The notes under the pieces: model-generated
Told to the model about the DNA's origin: nothing
Database searches by the model: none
The model's input: the letters and a program-made list of their open reading frames with translations, nothing else
Source: UBA2387 sp019454665
GTDB taxonomy: Bacteria > Armatimonadota > Fimbriimonadia > Fimbriimonadales > Fimbriimonadaceae
Reading direction: 5' to 3'
Length of the DNA: 64,000 bases
Assembly: GCA_045862995.1 (NCBI GenBank)
Contig: BTVX01000001.1
Span: 1 to 64,000, forward strand
Part shown: positions 25,647 through 33,832 of the stretch, in pieces
Position numbering within the stretch: position 1 is the first letter of the stretch
How the letters are laid out: every line of letters starts with the position of its first letter
Made by a program: the position numbers and the translations under genes

Positions 25647-26708
25647 TCAGGATGCTTCTTGCGCGAGCGCGCGGATGCTCGCCTGCTGCGCCAACTTGCC
25701 CGCCAAGTCGCGGAAGCACTGGGAGGGTGCGCGGAAGGGGTCGGCCACCAGCGGCGGCACACCGTCGTCCGAGGCTTGACTGATCCCCGGGTCCAGCGGA
25801 ATCGAGCCCAGAAACGGTACGTCGAACCGCGCGGCCAGTTCCTCGCCCGAAAGGCCGGCGAAGATGCGCGAGACGGTCTGGCACGATGGGCATACGAATT
25901 CGGCCATGTTCTCGATCACGCCGATGATGGGCGCGTTCAGACGGCGGAACAACTGCACGGACTTCCCTGCGATGTTCGCGGCCACGTGGTGGGGCGTGGC
26001 GACGATGACAACCCCGGTCAAGGGGACCAATTGCGCCAGCGACATCGGCGCGTCGCCCGTTCCGGGGGGCAAGTCCACGATCAGGTAGTCCAGTTCGCCC
26101 CAATCCACGTCGGTCAGCAACTGTTTCACCGTGCCCGCCACCATGGGGCCCCGCCACAACACGGCCTGGCCTTCTTCCAAAAGGAACCCCAGCGACATCA
26201 GGTGGATGCCGTAGCGGTAGATGGGCACGATCTTCTCGCCGCGCGTCATCGGGCGCTCGTTCTGCGCGCCCATCATCAACGGGATGCTCGGGCCGTAGAC
26301 GTCGGCATCCAGAAGGCCCACTTTGGCCCCGGCCTGCGCCAAGGCGATGGCCAGGTTGCAGCTGACCGTGCTCTTGCCCACGCCGCCCTTGCCGGAGGCG
26401 ATGGCGATGACGTGTTGGACCCCGGCCAGCGAGACGTCCGGCTTGGATTCGCCTCCGCGCACGCGGGCCGTCATTTCGACCTCGACCCGTTCGACCCCGG
26501 GCAACGCGCCCACGACGACCTCGCATTGGGTCTTCAGCAGGTCCTTCACGGGGCAGGCGGGCGTGGTCAGCTCGACTTGGAACGAGACCTCGCCGCCGAC
26601 GATGCGGATGTCTTTGACGAACCCCAACGTGACGATGTCGCGGTGCAGGTCGGGGTCTTGCACGGCGCGAAGGGCTTCGAGGACGGCGTCGGCGTCGAGG
26701 ATGGGCAC
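25647..26708 (-). CDS. mrp: Mrp/ApbC-type P-loop Fe-S cluster carrier
   Basis: 353-aa cytoplasmic ATPase that transfers [4Fe-4S] clusters to target proteins. N-terminal MIP18/DUF59 domain (residues 5-90, DPDLHRDIVTLGFVKDI and TTPACPVKD). Mrp-type deviant Walker A SGKGGVGKST, DADVYGPSIP, VDLPPGTGD, and a C-terminal CPSC pair for cluster binding. GTG start at 26708 with TACCTT 7 nt upstream. The first 18 codons and promoter are duplicated at 34887-34956, on the far side of the Nxr-like operon. Confidence 0.95.
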   Translation of the reverse strand: MPILDADAVLEALRAVQDPDLHRDIVTLGFVKDIRIVGGEVSFQVELTTPACPVKDLLKTQCEVVVGALPGVERVEVEMTARVRGGESKPDVSLAGVQHVIAIASGKGGVGKSTVSCNLAIALAQAGAKVGLLDADVYGPSIPLMMGAQNERPMTRGEKIVPIYRYGIHLMSLGFLLEEGQAVLWRGPMVAGTVKQLLTDVDWGELDYLIVDLPPGTGDAPMSLAQLVPLTGVVIVATPHHVAANIAGKSVQLFRRLNAPIIGVIENMAEFVCPSCQTVSRIFAGLSGEELAARFDVPFLGSIPLDPGISQASDDGVPPLVADPFRAPSQCFRDLAGKLAQQASIRALAQEAS

Positions 26709-26723
26709 GGTTCAGAAGGTACC
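26654..26723. repeat. 70-bp direct repeat, mrp 5' end (intact copy)
   Basis: Covers the -10, GTG start and first 18 codons of mrp. It matches 34887-34956 at 68 of 70 positions. It is the left boundary of the 8.2-kb block carrying the Nxr-like operon. Confidence 0.92.
26716..26721 (-). promoter_or_regulatory. -10 element of mrp
   Basis: TACCTT on the minus strand, 7 nt before the GTG at 26708. Retained in the second repeat copy. Confidence 0.4.
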
Positions 26724-26799
26724 AGACGCCGCGTCGCGGGCCGAGTCTGACGGGCCAGTCAAGGCCTTCGGCGACTCAAGAAACTCTACAAAAAATTTT

Positions 26800-26827
26800 C
26801 ACGGATATCTGGATATGTTTATCCGTG
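26800..26827 (+). promoter_or_regulatory. Nested palindrome, candidate operator of the nsrR-nxr operon
   Basis: Perfect 8-bp inverted repeat CACGGATA (26800-26807) / TATCCGTG (26820-26827). It encloses a second perfect palindrome ATATC-TG-GATAT (26805-26816). It lies in the AT-richest stretch nearby, just upstream of the first gene, and a candidate -10 (TATGTT, 26814-26819) falls inside it. A bound Rrf2 dimer would block RNA polymerase. Binding by the encoded regulator is inference. Confidence 0.65.
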
Positions 26828-26846
26828 TTTGAGTATCATTCGGAAC

Positions 26847-27281
26847 GTGCTCTCGTTGACCATGGAGTATGCCCTTCGGGCGGCCGCGCATCTGGCCGAA
26901 CGACCGGGCGAGGCGCAGTCAGTGAAGCAGATCGCCGAGGCCACTCAGGTGCCAGCGGACTATCTCGCCAAGGTGATGCGTGACCTCACCCGCGCAGGAA
27001 TCGTCGCATCCAAGCCAGGACGCACAGGCGGCTATGCCCTCAATCCCGCCGCACTCGACCGCTCGCTCTGGGAGATCGCCAGCGCCGTCGAAACAATCCG
27101 CATGACCGAGGGCTGTCCGCTCGGCAATCCGTGTCACCGAGTCAAGCTGTGCCCTATGCACCGAGCGCTGCGGGACGCCGAGCAGGCGTTTCGCTCTTGT
27201 ATGACGTCTGCGACGCTACGGAGCCTCAAGGCAAACCACGCGCGCGACGCTCGCTTGGCGGCAAAGGGGGTTGTACGATGA
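26847..27281 (+). CDS. nsrR: Rrf2-family regulator, NsrR-like (NO-responsive type)
   Basis: 144-aa winged-helix regulator. LSLTMEYALRAAAHLAE, the HTH SVKQIAEATQVPADYLAKVMRDLTRAGIV and the wing SKPGRTGGYAL are the Rrf2 signature. Three Cys (90, 96, 102) have C-x5-C-x5-C spacing, as in NsrR, whose Fe-S cluster senses nitric oxide. GTG at 26847 gives the standard Rrf2 N terminus; an upstream TTG at 26829 is possible. The stop overlaps the molybdoenzyme start by 4 bp (ATGA), so it is the first gene of the operon it probably controls. Confidence 0.85.
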   Translation: MLSLTMEYALRAAAHLAERPGEAQSVKQIAEATQVPADYLAKVMRDLTRAGIVASKPGRTGGYALNPAALDRSLWEIASAVETIRMTEGCPLGNPCHRVKLCPMHRALRDAEQAFRSCMTSATLRSLKANHARDARLAAKGVVR

Positions 27282-30200
27282 GCAAAGTCACCCGCCGAGA
27301 TTTCTTGATCGCCGCTGGAGCAGCCGCTGGAACTGGTCTAGTTGGCGAATTCGCCTTTTCCTGGCTTCGAGCCAACAAACGCATCGAGAACCCGATCGCG
27401 TTCTATCCCCACCGCGGGTGGGAGGATTACTATCGGGACCAATATGCCTACGACCGACGGTTCAGTTGGGTGTGTTCACCGAACTGTACGCACGCCTGCC
27501 GCATGATCGGAGTCGAGCGGAACGGCGTGGTGACGCGCATCGAGCCCGCCTACGACGTCTCCCGATATGCCGACCTCGATGGCAACACGGCTTCGGCTCA
27601 CTGGCATCCGCGAGGGTGCAACAAGGGGTACACCATCCACAGGCGCGTATACGGTCCCTACCGTCTGAAGTACCCGATGGTCCGCCGAGGTTGGAAACAA
27701 TGGGCCGACGATGGGTTCCCTTATCTGACCGCCGAGCTTCGCGACAAGTACGGATTCACGTCTCGGGGCAAAGACACCTTCATCAAGCTCGAGTGGGACG
27801 AGGCGTTCCGTCTTGCGGCTGCCGGCTTCAGCGCCATCGCAGCACACTACAGCGGTGACGAGGGGTACGCCAAACTCGCCTCGGAGGGCTATCCCGAGCC
27901 CATGTTGGAGGCCATGCACCGAGCTGGAACCAGAACGATCAAATGCCGTGGAGGCATGGGGGTGCTTGGCTTCATCGGCAAGTACGGGCTGTACCGCTTC
28001 AGCAACATGATGGCCCTCCTCGACCACCACGTTCGCGGCGTTGACGAGAAGGCGGCATTGGGGGGACGCAAGTGGTCCAACTACACCTGGCACGGCGACC
28101 AATCACCAGGCTTCCCGTTCGTTCACGGACTCCAGTCTTCGGACTGCGACATGAACGACCTGCGCAACAGCAAGTTGCACATTCAGGTCGGCAAGAATCT
28201 GGTTGAGAACAAGATGACGGAGTCGCACTTCTTCATCGAACTGATCGAGCGCGGAGGAACCATCGTTGCCATCACGCCTGAATATGGACCGGTGGCCACA
28301 AAGGCAACGTATTGGCTGCCCGTTCGGCCCGGAGCCACCGATACCGCGTTGTTCCTCGGCATCTCCAAGATTCTTATCGACGAGAAGAAGTACGACGAGG
28401 CGTTCCTGCTCCGGCATACTGACTTCCCGCTGTTGATCCGAGAGGACAACCTGAGACGCCTCCGCGCCGCCGACGTGTTTCCAAACTACAAGCCAGGCCT
28501 GCAACCCGATGGACCGAGCATCTCGGAGCAGCACTTGGAACCGGACCAGTACGAGCGCTTGGGTGACTTCGTCGTGTTCGATGCCAAGAAGAACAGCCTT
28601 GCCCCGATTACACGCGACGACGTTGGCGACCGGGTCGAGCAACAAGGTTTGAACCCGGCACTCGACTGGAGAGGCACGGTGACGCTCGTCAACGGCAAAC
28701 AAGTCGAAGTCCGGACCCTGTTCCATCAATACAAGGTTCATTTGATGGACTACGATCTCGATACCGTTCACGAGATCTGCGGCGCACCGAAGGAATCCAT
28801 CCTCAGACTGGCACGAGATATCGGTAACCCGGACAACTGGCCGGTCGGCATCCATGTGGGCGAAGGCATCAACCACTGGTTCCACGCCACCGAAGCCAAC
28901 CGGGCTATCTATCTCCCAATGCTCCTCACAGGCAATATAGGCAAGCCAGGTGCGGGCGTTTACGCGTGGTCTGGCAATTACAAGGCAGCGGTGTTCCAAG
29001 CGCATCCCTCGTGCGGCCCAGGCTTCTACGGCTGGATCGCCGAAGATCCGTTCCACGCCAACCTCGATCCCAACGCCGATCCTAAGGATCTGAAGATCAA
29101 CAAGTGCGCCAAGGATGAGGAACCCGCCTATTGGAACCGTGGCGACCGCCCGTTGATTGTGGATACGCCCTCGAAAGGCGAAATCAACTTCACGGGCAAC
29201 ACCCATATGCCCACACCCACCAAGGCGCTCTACTTCACCAACGTGAACCTCTTCAACAACGCCAAGTGGGTGTATGACTCGATCAAGAACACCAACCCGA
29301 AGATCGACATGATCATCGCCCAAGACATCGAAATGACGGCATCGTGCGAGTATGCCGACATCGTCTTTGCGGCGAACTCGTGGCTGGAATTCGAGACCCT
29401 CGAAGTCACGTCGTCTTGTCAGAACCCGTTTCTTCAGGTTTGGAAGGGGGGTATCCCGCCCGTATTCAACACTAAGGACGATGCGGCCATCATCGGTGGG
29501 GTTGCCAAGGCCCTAGGCGACCAATGGAATGACGAGCGTTTCCCGAACTATTGGAAATTCGCTCTCGAAGGCGATACCGGCGTCTACATCGATCGCCTTC
29601 TCAAAGGTTCATTGACGACTCAAGGAATGAACATCAAGGACCTGATGGACGGAAAGTACGGCGAGCCCGGCGCAGCCATGCTCATGTACCGAACCTATCC
29701 GCGCATCCCGTTCTATGAGCAGATCCACGAGAACAAGCCGTTCTTCACGGACACTGGTCGCCTCAACGCATATGCGGACATTCCCGAGGCCATCGCATGT
29801 GGTGAAAACTTCATCGTTCACCGAGAAGGTCCCGAGGCAACCCCGTACCTGCCCAACGTGATCGTCTCCTCGAACCCGTGGGTGAGGCCGGAAAACTATG
29901 GCGTGACTCCCGAGTTGCTACAAAGCGACATCCTGGACGCCGACCTAAGGACGATCGCCAACAACCGCATGCCCTGGAGCCAAGTCAAGGAAACGCGCAA
30001 CCCACTGTGGGCAGCAGGTTACAAGTTCTTCTGCCTGACTCCGAAAACGCGACACCGAGTTCACTCGCAGTGGAGCGTGACGGATTGGAATCTGCTATGG
30101 GACAGCAATTTCTCCGACAGTAGGCGCGTTGACAAGCGCAACCCGGGTGTTGCCGAGCATCAAGTCAACATCAACCCTGAAGCGGCCAAGGACATGGGGC

Positions 30201-30754
30201 TCAAAGACGGTGACTACGTTTACGTCGATGCGAACCCTGCCGACCGTCCTTATCGGGGCCACAAGCCGGACGATCCCTTCTACAAGATCGCCCGACTGAT
30301 GCTCCGCGTCAAGTACAACCCGGCATATCCATACGATGTCGTGATGATCAAACACGGAGCATTCATGAGCACCGAGAAGTCGGTGCTCGCCCACGAAACG
30401 AACCCCGACGGCCGGGCACAGTCCGCCGACACAGGCTACCAATCCAACTTCCGCTACGGGTCACACCAGAGCCTCACGCGAGACTGGTCGATGCCCATGC
30501 ACCAGACAGACACGCTCTTCCATAAGGCAAAGTCCGAAATGCACTTCATGTTCGGCGGCGAAGCGGACAATCACGCGCTGAACACCGTACCCAAGGAGAC
30601 GCTTGTTCGAATCGTCAAGGCCGAAGATGGTGGTATCAAGCCTGGAACGGCATGGTCACTCGGCGAAAAGGGCTTTTCTCCTCGAAGCGAGTCTCACTTC
30701 ATGAAGCGGTACCTCCTTGGAGAGTCCACCACGGTGGAAGGAGATAACACCTGA
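27278..30754 (+). CDS. nxrA: Tat-exported Nxr/Nar-type molybdopterin oxidoreductase alpha subunit
   Basis: 1158-aa catalytic subunit of the type II DMSO reductase family. Twin-arginine signal (TRRDFLIAAG, residues 5-14) sends it to the periplasm. FS0 cluster ligands are Cys66, Cys70, Cys74 and Cys114. Asp274 in YTWHGDQSPGFP is the likely Mo ligand, and NKMTESHFF with the pterin-binding blocks continues the Nar/Nxr pattern. Length fits the about 1150-aa NxrA group better than the roughly 920-980 aa of chlorate, selenate or ethylbenzene enzymes, or about 1250-aa NarG. The likely reaction is nitrite oxidation or its reverse, nitrate reduction; the direction cannot be read from sequence. One-bp overlap with the next gene. 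Less GC-rich than the host. Confidence 0.88.
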   Translation: MSKVTRRDFLIAAGAAAGTGLVGEFAFSWLRANKRIENPIAFYPHRGWEDYYRDQYAYDRRFSWVCSPNCTHACRMIGVERNGVVTRIEPAYDVSRYADLDGNTASAHWHPRGCNKGYTIHRRVYGPYRLKYPMVRRGWKQWADDGFPYLTAELRDKYGFTSRGKDTFIKLEWDEAFRLAAAGFSAIAAHYSGDEGYAKLASEGYPEPMLEAMHRAGTRTIKCRGGMGVLGFIGKYGLYRFSNMMALLDHHVRGVDEKAALGGRKWSNYTWHGDQSPGFPFVHGLQSSDCDMNDLRNSKLHIQVGKNLVENKMTESHFFIELIERGGTIVAITPEYGPVATKATYWLPVRPGATDTALFLGISKILIDEKKYDEAFLLRHTDFPLLIREDNLRRLRAADVFPNYKPGLQPDGPSISEQHLEPDQYERLGDFVVFDAKKNSLAPITRDDVGDRVEQQGLNPALDWRGTVTLVNGKQVEVRTLFHQYKVHLMDYDLDTVHEICGAPKESILRLARDIGNPDNWPVGIHVGEGINHWFHATEANRAIYLPMLLTGNIGKPGAGVYAWSGNYKAAVFQAHPSCGPGFYGWIAEDPFHANLDPNADPKDLKINKCAKDEEPAYWNRGDRPLIVDTPSKGEINFTGNTHMPTPTKALYFTNVNLFNNAKWVYDSIKNTNPKIDMIIAQDIEMTASCEYADIVFAANSWLEFETLEVTSSCQNPFLQVWKGGIPPVFNTKDDAAIIGGVAKALGDQWNDERFPNYWKFALEGDTGVYIDRLLKGSLTTQGMNIKDLMDGKYGEPGAAMLMYRTYPRIPFYEQIHENKPFFTDTGRLNAYADIPEAIACGENFIVHREGPEATPYLPNVIVSSNPWVRPENYGVTPELLQSDILDADLRTIANNRMPWSQVKETRNPLWAAGYKFFCLTPKTRHRVHSQWSVTDWNLLWDSNFSDSRRVDKRNPGVAEHQVNINPEAAKDMGLKDGDYVYVDANPADRPYRGHKPDDPFYKIARLMLRVKYNPAYPYDVVMIKHGAFMSTEKSVLAHETNPDGRAQSADTGYQSNFRYGSHQSLTRDWSMPMHQTDTLFHKAKSEMHFMFGGEADNHALNTVPKETLVRIVKAEDGGIKPGTAWSLGEKGFSPRSESHFMKRYLLGESTTVEGDNT

Positions 30755-31026
30755 TGTTACTCAAACAGTTCGAGCAAGACGACCCCTACTCGCTCATGGG
30801 ACATGGGTTTCCCATGCCCGAGGGCTATGACGGTGCTGGCGAGATGGCTCGTTGCTTCGTAGAGGAGTACGCTATGATGGGCTTTAGCCGATACCGCATT
30901 CTGCGACTGTTTCGCAGCCCGGTTTACCAGGGACCCCATGGCGTATACCAACTTCGAGGAGAAGCATACGTTCTCGGGCTGATCGAGGAGGTCTTTGGAC
31001 CAGAGGAGCAAGATTCCAATGCCTAA
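30754..31026 (+). CDS. Small accessory protein between alpha and beta subunits
   Basis: 90-aa soluble protein without a signal peptide. It has a charged N terminus, then FVEEYAMMGFSRYRILRLF and SPVYQGPHGVYQLRG. One Cys, no cluster motif. It starts in a TGATG overlap with nxrA and overlaps nxrB by 8 bp, so strict coupling argues for a role in the same complex, such as an assembly factor or small subunit. No characterised family recognised. Confidence 0.8.
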   Translation: MLLKQFEQDDPYSLMGHGFPMPEGYDGAGEMARCFVEEYAMMGFSRYRILRLFRSPVYQGPHGVYQLRGEAYVLGLIEEVFGPEEQDSNA

Positions 31027-32266
31027 AGTATTCAACTGGCAAATCGGTCGCGATATGGAGTATCGCTACAAAGAGGCCCATCCCAAGCGTCAACTTGTCG
31101 CCGTGTTCAACACCAATCGGTGCATTGCTTGTCAGACTTGCACCATGGCCTGTAAGTCCACTTGGACCTTCAATCAGGGCCAGGAGCACATGTGGTGGAA
31201 CAATGTTGAGACGAAACCTTATGGCGGATATCCGCATAACTGGGACGTTAAGACGTTGGAGATGATGGACGAAGCCACCGATGTCGAGCAAAAGTGGGAT
31301 GGCTCCAGGACCAGCGAGGATGCCCCGTATGGGGTCTTCGACGGCAAGACGATCTTCGAGTTGGCTCCGTGGGGGCGACACGCTCTCGGCTACGAGCCTA
31401 CGCCCGAGGAGTGGCAAGTGCCTAACATCTACGAAGACACTCCGAGTGCTGAAAAGGGTGTTAAGGGTCGCGGATTCGAAGGTGGCAATCTCTTGGAGCA
31501 CCAATCGTGGTTCTTCTACTTGGCGCGAATCTGCAACCACTGCACTTATCCAGCATGCGTGGCGGCTTGCCCACGTCAAGCACCCTACAAGCGGGAAGAA
31601 GACGGGATCGTGCTCATCGATCAGGAGCGTTGTTGGGGCTACCGGATGTGTGTTCAGGCCTGTCCCTACAAAAAGGCCATGTACCGGCCGGATACGCGGA
31701 CGTCCGAGAAGTGCATCGCATGCTATCCTCGCGTCGAGGGAAAGGATCCGCATTCGGAGGGTGTCCCCATGGAGTCGCGCTGTATGGCGGTCTGTATCGG
31801 AAAGATCCGCATGCAAGGACTTGTGGATATCGCAGACAATGGGGACTGGGAGAACAATCCGAAACATCCTCTCTACCAACTTGTAAAGGTGGAGCAAGTG
31901 GCTCTGCCGCTTTATCCTCAGTTCGGCACCCAGCCCAACATCTACTACATTCCACCTCGTTGGGTCCCGCGCCCATATCTGCGTCAGATGTTTGGTCCGG
32001 GTGTGGATCAGGCGATCGAAAGGTACACCAATCCCAGCCGCAACTTGCTGGCGATTCTTCAGTTGTTTCGGTCCGCTGAGAAGATGTTCTTCCGGTACGA
32101 GGTCATCGAAGGACCCAAGATTCGAGACATTGTGGTCAATGGAGAGAAGCGGGCCATTTTCGACGACGAAGTGGTCGGATACGATGAGAAGGACCGCGAA
32201 ATTGCGCGTTTGCGAGTCCACGAAGCACTTCTCGTGCGCGATGCGGCGAGGTCGAATTCGATATGA
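31019..32266 (+). CDS. nxrB: Nxr/Nar-type iron-sulfur beta subunit
   Basis: 415-aa electron-transfer subunit of the NarH/NxrB type. Cluster ligand groups are C35/38/41/45 (NRCIACQTCTMAC), C172/175/180/184, C205/211/215 (RCWGYRMCVQAC) and C232/235/255/259. In the third group the fourth position is not Cys (Tyr208), as expected for a [3Fe-4S] site; E. coli NarH has Trp there. The NNVETKPYGGYP segment is typical of NarH. No signal peptide, so it is probably exported bound to NxrA through Tat. GAGGAG ribosome binding site inside the preceding gene. Confidence 0.92.
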   Translation: MPKVFNWQIGRDMEYRYKEAHPKRQLVAVFNTNRCIACQTCTMACKSTWTFNQGQEHMWWNNVETKPYGGYPHNWDVKTLEMMDEATDVEQKWDGSRTSEDAPYGVFDGKTIFELAPWGRHALGYEPTPEEWQVPNIYEDTPSAEKGVKGRGFEGGNLLEHQSWFFYLARICNHCTYPACVAACPRQAPYKREEDGIVLIDQERCWGYRMCVQACPYKKAMYRPDTRTSEKCIACYPRVEGKDPHSEGVPMESRCMAVCIGKIRMQGLVDIADNGDWENNPKHPLYQLVKVEQVALPLYPQFGTQPNIYYIPPRWVPRPYLRQMFGPGVDQAIERYTNPSRNLLAILQLFRSAEKMFFRYEVIEGPKIRDIVVNGEKRAIFDDEVVGYDEKDREIARLRVHEALLVRDAARSNSI

Positions 32267-33000
32267 ACAGACCACGCTGGGCATCCGCCGGAAGGGTTGC
32301 CCTCCGAGCATGCGCCATGCGGCTGGCGTCGTGTGCTCTGGGCTACCCGGATACAAAGCGGATCGAGGCGCTGGACGCATGTCTTCGGGCGCTCGACCGG
32401 CACGACGCGCTGCCCGTGAGATTGCGAGAAGCGGTCGGCAGGATGAGCGTTGTTCGACAGACATTGTCCAACGAGGCGATGGAACTGCGGTATGTTGCAG
32501 TGTTCGGGCACGTCAGTCGGGCGGACTGCAACCCATGCGAGGTGGCCTACCGATCGAAGCACATCTATCAGGCCGCGCAACAACTTGCCGATATTCAGGG
32601 TTGCTATCAGACCTATGGCCTCGACATTGGGCATGAGCGGCCAGACCACATCGCCGTCGAGTGGGAGTTCATGGCGTTCTTGGCCTACCGTGAGGCTGCT
32701 GAATTGGCGGACGGCCATATCGAAGACGCTGAATCGCTGCGCCGCGCGCAAGCCATTTTCCTGAAGGATCATCCCGGCGCATGGTGTCGGTCGTTCGCCG
32801 CCATGGTTCGCCGCCGAACAAGAGATGCGTGGTTTGTGGCGATCGCAGACTTGCTTGATGCCCTGCTCATGTGCGAAGGGAGGCGTCTTAAGGTGCCAAT
32901 CATGCCTGCGAAGGCCCAAGCTCCAGAGCACGTCGATCCTAAGAAGGCGAGCCCGCTCGCCCAAGTCGCTCGCCCCCAAAGGACGGTATTCCATGCTTGA
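32263..33000 (+). CDS. TorD/NarJ-family molybdoenzyme chaperone
   Basis: 245-aa all-helical cytoplasmic chaperone. The core signature is AVFGHVSRADCNPCEVAYR plus GHERPDHIAVEWEFMAFL. It binds the apo alpha subunit, guards the Tat signal and helps cofactor insertion before export. Starts in an ATGA overlap with nxrB and overlaps the gamma gene by 8 bp. Equivalent to the chaperone gene (often called nxrD) of Nxr clusters. Confidence 0.9.
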   Translation: MNRPRWASAGRVALRACAMRLASCALGYPDTKRIEALDACLRALDRHDALPVRLREAVGRMSVVRQTLSNEAMELRYVAVFGHVSRADCNPCEVAYRSKHIYQAAQQLADIQGCYQTYGLDIGHERPDHIAVEWEFMAFLAYREAAELADGHIEDAESLRRAQAIFLKDHPGAWCRSFAAMVRRRTRDAWFVAIADLLDALLMCEGRRLKVPIMPAKAQAPEHVDPKKASPLAQVARPQRTVFHA

Positions 33001-33832
33001 ACGAACCCATTGGATCGCGACGGCCCTCGCATGCGCCGCCGCAGTACTGGCTGTTTTTCGGCCCGAGGCACCCAGCGCCATGGCCGACCGACCGCTTGTC
33101 GCCCCCGTGGCGACCGCGCCAGAGGGCCCTTGGTCGGAGCATTGGGATGAGGTAGCGCCGACACGAATCGCCATCTCTGGGTCTGCAACAGGGCTACCCA
33201 GAGCGGTCGACGTTCGAGCAGCAGTCGATTCGGACCAATTGGTACTGATGTTCGAGTGGCCCGATTCCAGCGAAGACCTAAGCTTCGAAGGTGCCTACTA
33301 CTCCTCAGCTGTGTTCGGCAGCGAAGCCGTGGTCCAGGAGACGAAGCTGCTTCGTGACAGTCTGTCTCTCCAACTGTCGCTAGGAACGGCGACGATCGGT
33401 ACCGTTGAGTGGCGCTCGAAGTGGCAATTCGACGTGGATCGAAAACCGATCGCCAAAGCCCGAGAGGAGTTTGGGACACCCGTAGCGGACTACTACGAAC
33501 TCAATGGTGATGGAGCGTACGGTGCGCGATACTTGAGGAACACCAACGCGATCGGCGAGGAAGTATCGGCTTGCCGGTGGACCATTGAGCGTGCCGAATC
33601 GGTCTATGAAAACGGCGTCTTCGAGCCTCTTGATGGAGGCGGACGCTGGAAAGGAGATCGCTGGCGAATCCAGATGCGACTGCCGCTCGACAAGTTTCAG
33701 GGTGCGAAGGCCGTGACTGCAAGAGTCGCCATCGCCGATGGTGGACTTGCCGAAACCGAGCAACATCCGGCGCGATCCCTGCCGATCGTCCTCGCTTTGC
33801 CCACAGTCCAGGAGGCTCCAACCAAGCCATGA
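32993..33832 (+). CDS. nxrC: Haem-binding-type gamma subunit (EbdC/NxrC-like)
   Basis: 279-aa exported protein (signal around residues 8-30, ATALACAAAVLAVF). The mature part has the ethylbenzene-dehydrogenase-gamma-like beta-sandwich pattern: VRAAVDSDQLVLMFEWPDSS near 80, LRDSLSLQLSL, and GGRWKGDRWRIQMRLPLD near 220. In the family this domain binds one haem b through Met/Lys ligands and relays electrons to cytochrome c; the ligands could not be assigned here. ATG start in an 8-bp overlap with the chaperone gene. Confidence 0.8.
   Translation: MLERTHWIATALACAAAVLAVFRPEAPSAMADRPLVAPVATAPEGPWSEHWDEVAPTRIAISGSATGLPRAVDVRAAVDSDQLVLMFEWPDSSEDLSFEGAYYSSAVFGSEAVVQETKLLRDSLSLQLSLGTATIGTVEWRSKWQFDVDRKPIAKAREEFGTPVADYYELNGDGAYGARYLRNTNAIGEEVSACRWTIERAESVYENGVFEPLDGGGRWKGDRWRIQMRLPLDKFQGAKAVTARVAIADGGLAETEQHPARSLPIVLALPTVQEAPTKP

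Noticed and set aside
26829..26846. TTG at 26829 as the start of the NsrR-like gene
   Set aside because: Possible, but GTG 26847 gives the standard Rrf2 N terminus; the TTG lies 1 nt past the palindrome. Kept only as an alternative.
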